From: Prostheceraeus crozeri
Taxonomy: Eukaryota > Platyhelminthes > Polycladida > Euryleptidae
Assembly (NCBI GenBank): GCA_907163375.1
Contig: CAJQUW010004756.1
Coordinates: 496,001-560,000 of the forward strand
Reading direction: 5' to 3'
Length of the DNA: 64,000 bases
Under the pieces are notes generated by a model, which was not told the DNA's origin, did no database searches, and saw only the letters and a program-made list of their open reading frames with translations. Shown one piece after another: positions 58,839-64,000 of the stretch. The translations under genes were made by a program, and so were the position numbers. Each line of letters begins with the position of its first letter. The first letter of the stretch is position 1.

Positions 58839-61800
58839 GACGAGCTAACGTGTGTTTGTGCAATTTCACATCATGATTATTGCCACTGTAAAATTCTTAA
58901 GCGTGACGCTAATTTCCCCTCATTCTCAGAGAAAATGTTGCAGTGAACTAGATTTCGGAGAAAGAATGACGATTTCAAACATCATGTAATGAAATTGAAT
59001 GAATGTCAATGAGTGAGAACAGCGAAACGATTAGTTCATTGCGAAGACAGACAAGCTTACCCATCGATCATTAATGTTATTTCTTCTTGTTTGATACATT
59101 TGTGATTGTACTGGCTCAAATATTCGATACAACTAACATTCTGGCCTGGCTGTCTCTCAAATTCGATCATTTAATCCGCTCATTGAATATTACCACGTTA
59201 GATGATGTTGCACACTAATGATTACTGAACAGAATAATGCTGCCTTCATTATAGCCAATTTCATTTAGAATCAACTGTGAGTTTATTTTTTCAGTTATTA
59301 TAAAAATGAAATTTGAACATATGACCTAAGAAAGTATTAGACCTATTAAGATAGTCCCTCCTCTCAAGTCATTATTCCATACCAACTCTCCTTTGTACAT
59401 ATTTCTGACATCACATTCAGTCAGAGTAGGCACTCAGAGTTGCAGATGGCTGTATACGTTTATACAAGCAGGTTGTCCCAGAAGTAACGAACAATATGAT
59501 TCGTCTCTCAAACGCTGCTATTTCTCAGTATCTTCAAAATGCGATTAGGATATTTATTTGGGTCATCTAGGTTTGTTCTATTCCAAAGACATTGATCATC
59601 AAGTCCAATTTGACTGACCGCCATCACTTTAAGTGAACATCCTAAATTTGACATATCAATACAGTATTTCTTGAAATATAATTTACGCATCAATTACTGT
59701 CATTAGTATGTGATAAAATCCACATTCAACTTCCAAGTTAGACATAAATGTAATTTTATCATTTACTCTAACATTCCATATGTATGAAATATACAAGGTC
59801 ACCTGAATTGATTAAAATGTCCACTTCCTAATTCTTGCATGAGAGCTCGTGTCCGCTACAAACAACTTATTGCGGTGAACATCACTTCGTCAGAAAATTG
59901 CGAGTATTTCTCCATTATGTGTTGTTTCAAATCTTTTGAAAATGTCGATGTATATCACCCAAGCCTTCAACGCACCCCAAAATCAGTTATATGACAGATT
60001 CATATCAGGCTTCTTGATGGTTAAACGATTCCACGTAGGCCTACCCTTAAATCACTCGATTCGCAAAGAAAGTTTGGCAGAGACAATTTCCTACAATGCT
60101 GGCAAAATGTGGCTGAGCATTTGATTTCGTTAAAGTTCAGTTCTTATGTGATCTTAGTGCATATCTCACAGCAATACCAAACTGTTCAAAGTTTAATGCA
60201 AAATGTCTAAAGGAGTTCCTTTAAACCATGTTCATACGGAAAACCAAGCCAAACTCAAACTTTCGGCGGATGTAGAGGTTTTGTCAGATTTGCAGGCATT
60301 TGTGAACTCCATCCAACTGCAATATCGGCCCACCGCCACACAAATACAGTTACACTTCATCCAACCGCACCATGGAATGAATTCGGCACTTTGTCTTCAT
60401 GGCAATCGTACTAAGCCAATTAGAAACAACGCTCAGTCTCTGAAGTTTGTCGTTTTCGTTGATTTCTTGATGCTGGTGAAGTTTGCCAGGATAGCTTTGG
60501 TTACTGAAAAATTGTTTGATGAACACTAATTCTTGGAATTCCCCTGTGCTTCAAAATAATTGCATTTGATTGATTTTGATCCTTCTTCGTTGAGAAACTT
60601 GTTCGTAGCATTTTTAATGTGAGTCTCTGATTATGGTGTACAAGGATCGCCAACGATGTCATGTGTCGTCCTGTGTTGTAATTGCACTATCAGTCATCAC
60701 TCGCGTAATAGTCCCTAGGTGCATATTCAAACTCAAAATCAATATCACAATCACGTTGCAAAGTATTCCTAGTTTCTATTCATATCATGTGACATTTTTC
60801 ATGAATTTTTATTGCTTAAATAGACACAGAATCAGATGAAAAATGATCCGACAATCAACTGATACTATATAGAACTCATAAATTGTAATGATGCATCAAT
60901 TTTCACATAGTCAGTTAAAGTGGTATTGGTCAATCAAATTAAACTCCATAATCAACTATTTTGGAATAGAGCAAAACTAGATGACCCAGACAATTATTCT
61001 GATTGCATTTTAAAGATACTTAACATTAGCAACAAGTTTTAGAGACAAATCATATCGTTCCTTGCTTCGGAGACAACTTGTATATGTAGTTATTGTATAC
61101 AGTAGAAGAGCAACATGGCCGTTTAATCGTGATTTTTCATGTCATCCGTAATTAATACAGTTTCACGAAATATTCACATTTTCATGGTTAATTTTCTCTG
61201 GATATTTGATTTTTAATTATAGCTTGACTTTCTCTCATCTGTGCAATCGTAAAATGTACAACAATGGTCTTATAAGTAATCGAAGAACAATTTACCTTAA
61301 AATTAAAAATATATTTGACTTTGCATATTGCTAGAATTTATAAATCAGAAGCGTACACACGTAGGCATTTCCCATGACATGAAAATGCGTCAAAGTGTAT
61401 TTCTTGCACTAAATGCGTACAAGCTATATAAAGCGTATAAACTTCAAATGTGAAGCTGAGTGATAACAACAGTTGATAAAATGGAACAACAATGAAGTGA
61501 GATGACATGAAACTAGTGCACACGCTAGCATGAAATGAATTGCTGGAAGGAGACGGCATTCAGCAGAGCTGATCATAAAAAAGCGGATCACCTTAATTAT
61601 GTCGAAGATCAATTGATTCTCATGCTTTCAAATCGTACACATCAACGTACCGTACATCATTCAGGAGCCTAGATTCTCAACTTTTAATTGAAATATGATA
61701 AGCTTGGTATCCGCTGTTGTGTTTGCTGGACAAACGCAAATCAGTTGCTGGACAACGGTCAATTTACAAATCGTAAATTTTCAATAAGAAAACATGCGAG

Positions 61801-64000
61801 TTTGATAATGAAGCAGGCAAGAAGTGAACGTACATTATCTATGTGTTATCTTGATATATTCATTGCTTGATCAATTTTTTCATGAAACTGCACTGGTAAC
61901 ATCATAGTATATTTTCGATAAACATCTTCAAAACTTCAACCGTACAAAGGATTATTTTTAAAAGGTTATTCAAATTAAGTCAACAGCATTATAGATCTCA
62001 ATATTATTAAGAGTTGTGTGAGTTTTTCTCACGAGACCTTCGGAAGCGTAATATATCACATTTCACGAGTAGGAAGGAGATCTCTGATCGGAATCATTGA
62101 AACAAGTGGTAAAAAAAGACACATGTTCTTCAATTACTCCTCGGTTATACTCTCGCTTCTTCCATTCACAAAAAAGGTGCTGCATGTGTAGTATGTACAT
62201 CAAACTGCTGAGCATTTAATGAAGGTTTTAATGCACAATAATCTACAGAGATAATCCTTGAAATATTCAGAAAAATGATAAAATGATATCATCAAAAATT
62301 TTGTTGCATTGTATTTTCTAATCATAGATTTTGTATTGAATCAGTTTGTTCTGATTCATGTAGCGAAAAGCAACACGCTATTGTCTGTCAGTCTGTCTAT
62401 CACACAAATTGTCAAATAACTCATTAATAACACTGTCTTGGGGTAGAGTGTCGACTCAAACAAGTATCTGTAGACAGTGAAAATTTTTATATGAAAAGAT
62501 TCAGTTTTTTGCGGAGATTACGTTCCCGTGGTTCAAAAAATTATTTAAGCACCTTTGAAAAAAAACTCAAAATTTGCCGATGTATATACTACCGAGATGA
62601 CTCTCCTATATAAGTAGTATGAAGCAAGTTGGATGTCAAAAGGAATGAATATTTGATAATAAGCATCCTAACTAAGCGGAAATCAAGCTGATTATCAAGG
62701 GAATTTCATGCTCCGTATTATAGTGGAAGTCTTCATGACAAAGTCGCAATATTATCCGTGCTTTCTTGGCTGAAATGTCAAGTTTTTAATTTAATTTTCA
62801 CCGGCTTCATTTTATGATTCACTAAATTCATGTTTCATTTCTTGAATCTGAATAGTGATGTGGACCCATTTACATCTTTCAAAGTTAATTGAAATTGTCT
62901 TTGATTATGCGATTTTGCCATGTTAGTGGCAGCTGTTGCCTGATCACGCTTAAGAAGATTCTCTTGAGGTTCAGCAGGAAAGCAATAGCGCAGGTCATCG
63001 AGTTGTCAATTTAACAAACATTACCTCACCAAGGTTGTCAGACACGGACTGTCTGTAATATAACATAATTTCATCGTGCTTTGTGTTATCATGATCAGCC
63101 ATTTCCACTCTTCAAAACTGCATAAATGCGCATATCTCACATTTGGAAACAATTACGATTGCAACTCCTTTGAGTTCATTTAATAAAATCGAAAGTGTAT
63201 ACACATTGGGGATTTAATAAATGCGGAGTTACCACTCTACCTAATATACCTACTCTATGGTCTTGATGTGTTTTGAAGTCTTGACTGCAACATAAATATT
63301 TTTAGCCTTTTTCGTACTTTAGATACTGTTGGCCCAACCAACTGCATATTGCAGGCATATTTGTAATTCGAGTACAAAGCTGAAATCAAAACTTGCGATG
63401 TCTAATGCATAGGCCATAGGCCCTGCCTAACTTTTGACATACAAGAAGCCCTGTATGACTAAACTGCTTTCTTCGGTCTTCTAATATTTGGGATATATTG
63501 ATGCTGCATGCAATCTAATTTCAATTTCATTGCTAAGAGCAGTAAAAGTAGCGTTGTAGCACTACATGTAAATAGAAAAATTCGGATAACTGGATACAGT
63601 GTAGGCCCATGCATATTTCACTAAAAAAATTGTATATTTTCTTTATAAAAAATGAAATTCGTAAAATGATGTCATTGCCGATCATAGACCGTCACTAACG
63701 CTCAGATGCAAAACTCTATAAGCGCCATATTTATGCAAAGCGCGACCAGCATCAATGGTCTCATTCTAGGCTCCAAAAGCAATATGATATCGTCTTTTAC
63801 ATTTCTAGGATTCACGCTGGATTCATCTTAACTATTTGCCCCGATTTCAAATGCATAATAGTCTTTGTTATGACCTGTGTTCAATTATTCGCTCATCGGT
63901 ATGCTGGGAATGAAGATTTCTGGTATGAATACATTCTCCACTCACTTTGGTGATGTCTAATAATTGCATGATTTCTGGTAACTGAAACCAATCAAATGTG
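58839..64000. other. Intergenic, no gene recognised
   Basis: AT-rich sequence without confident exons, RNA genes or element ends. A 108-codon plus-strand frame at 60203-60529 is the longest. It begins with ATG but matches nothing I know and has no clear splice sites or partner frame, so I do not call it a gene. Confidence 0.5.

Noticed and set aside
60203-60529. 108-codon open frame as a possible gene
   Set aside because: No family motif, no splice context and length near chance for this window. Kept only as unexplained.

Overview
This is a metazoan, almost certainly invertebrate, genomic window. It is AT-rich and intron-rich, and most of its recognisable sequence is transposon-derived. The one host gene I can identify with confidence is an amyloid-precursor-protein (APP/APPL/APL-1) family gene on the + strand. 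Its last seven exons run from 16124 to 45985: the E2 domain (16124-35021), an acidic/His-Asp-rich juxtamembrane linker (42616-42822 and the start of 45605-45985), one transmembrane helix, and a cytoplasmic tail with the diagnostic NGYENPTYKYFE sorting motif. The E1 part (signal peptide, growth-factor-like and copper-binding domains) is not recognisable in the first 16 kb and probably lies upstream of the window. Introns range from 74 bp to about 10.8 kb, and one 15-nt microexon is likely.

The 5' flank or upstream intron (1-16123) holds a hAT-like non-autonomous element with an exact 8-bp target duplication (814-1838), three copies of a foldback repeat family (402-560, 5090-5690, 14470-15140), a tRNA-derived SINE, a large hairpin (7581-8278), a LINE 3' fragment, a structurally intact DD41D Tc1/mariner-superfamily transposon with a full-length transposase and 30-bp perfect inverted ends (10205-12280), a Penelope-like retroelement fragment and a tRNA-like sequence. 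The APP introns carry LINE reverse-transcriptase fragments, a decayed Tc1-like transposase, SINEs, MITE pairs and several long inverted repeats.

The 3' flank (47-64 kb) is a transposon nest. Two minus-strand LINE fragments are followed by a piggyBac element (48313-51172, TTAA on both sides, split transposase gene with decayed frame) that sits inside the second LINE. Then come an unclassified element with CGTCAATTGACG ends (53091-54254), a TTAA-flanked piggyBac-type MITE (54666-55605, second copy inverted at 43566-44486) and a second hAT-like CCGG-rich element (58256-58830). From about 58.8 kb to the end I see no gene.

No LTR retroelement, endogenous virus or Polinton was recognised, and no CRISPR array or bacterial-type operon. 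Taxon beyond invertebrate metazoan is not decided. The TE mix (DD41D, Penelope, several LINE clades, tRNA-SINEs) would fit a marine spiralian, cnidarian or basal deuterostome, but that is inference only.
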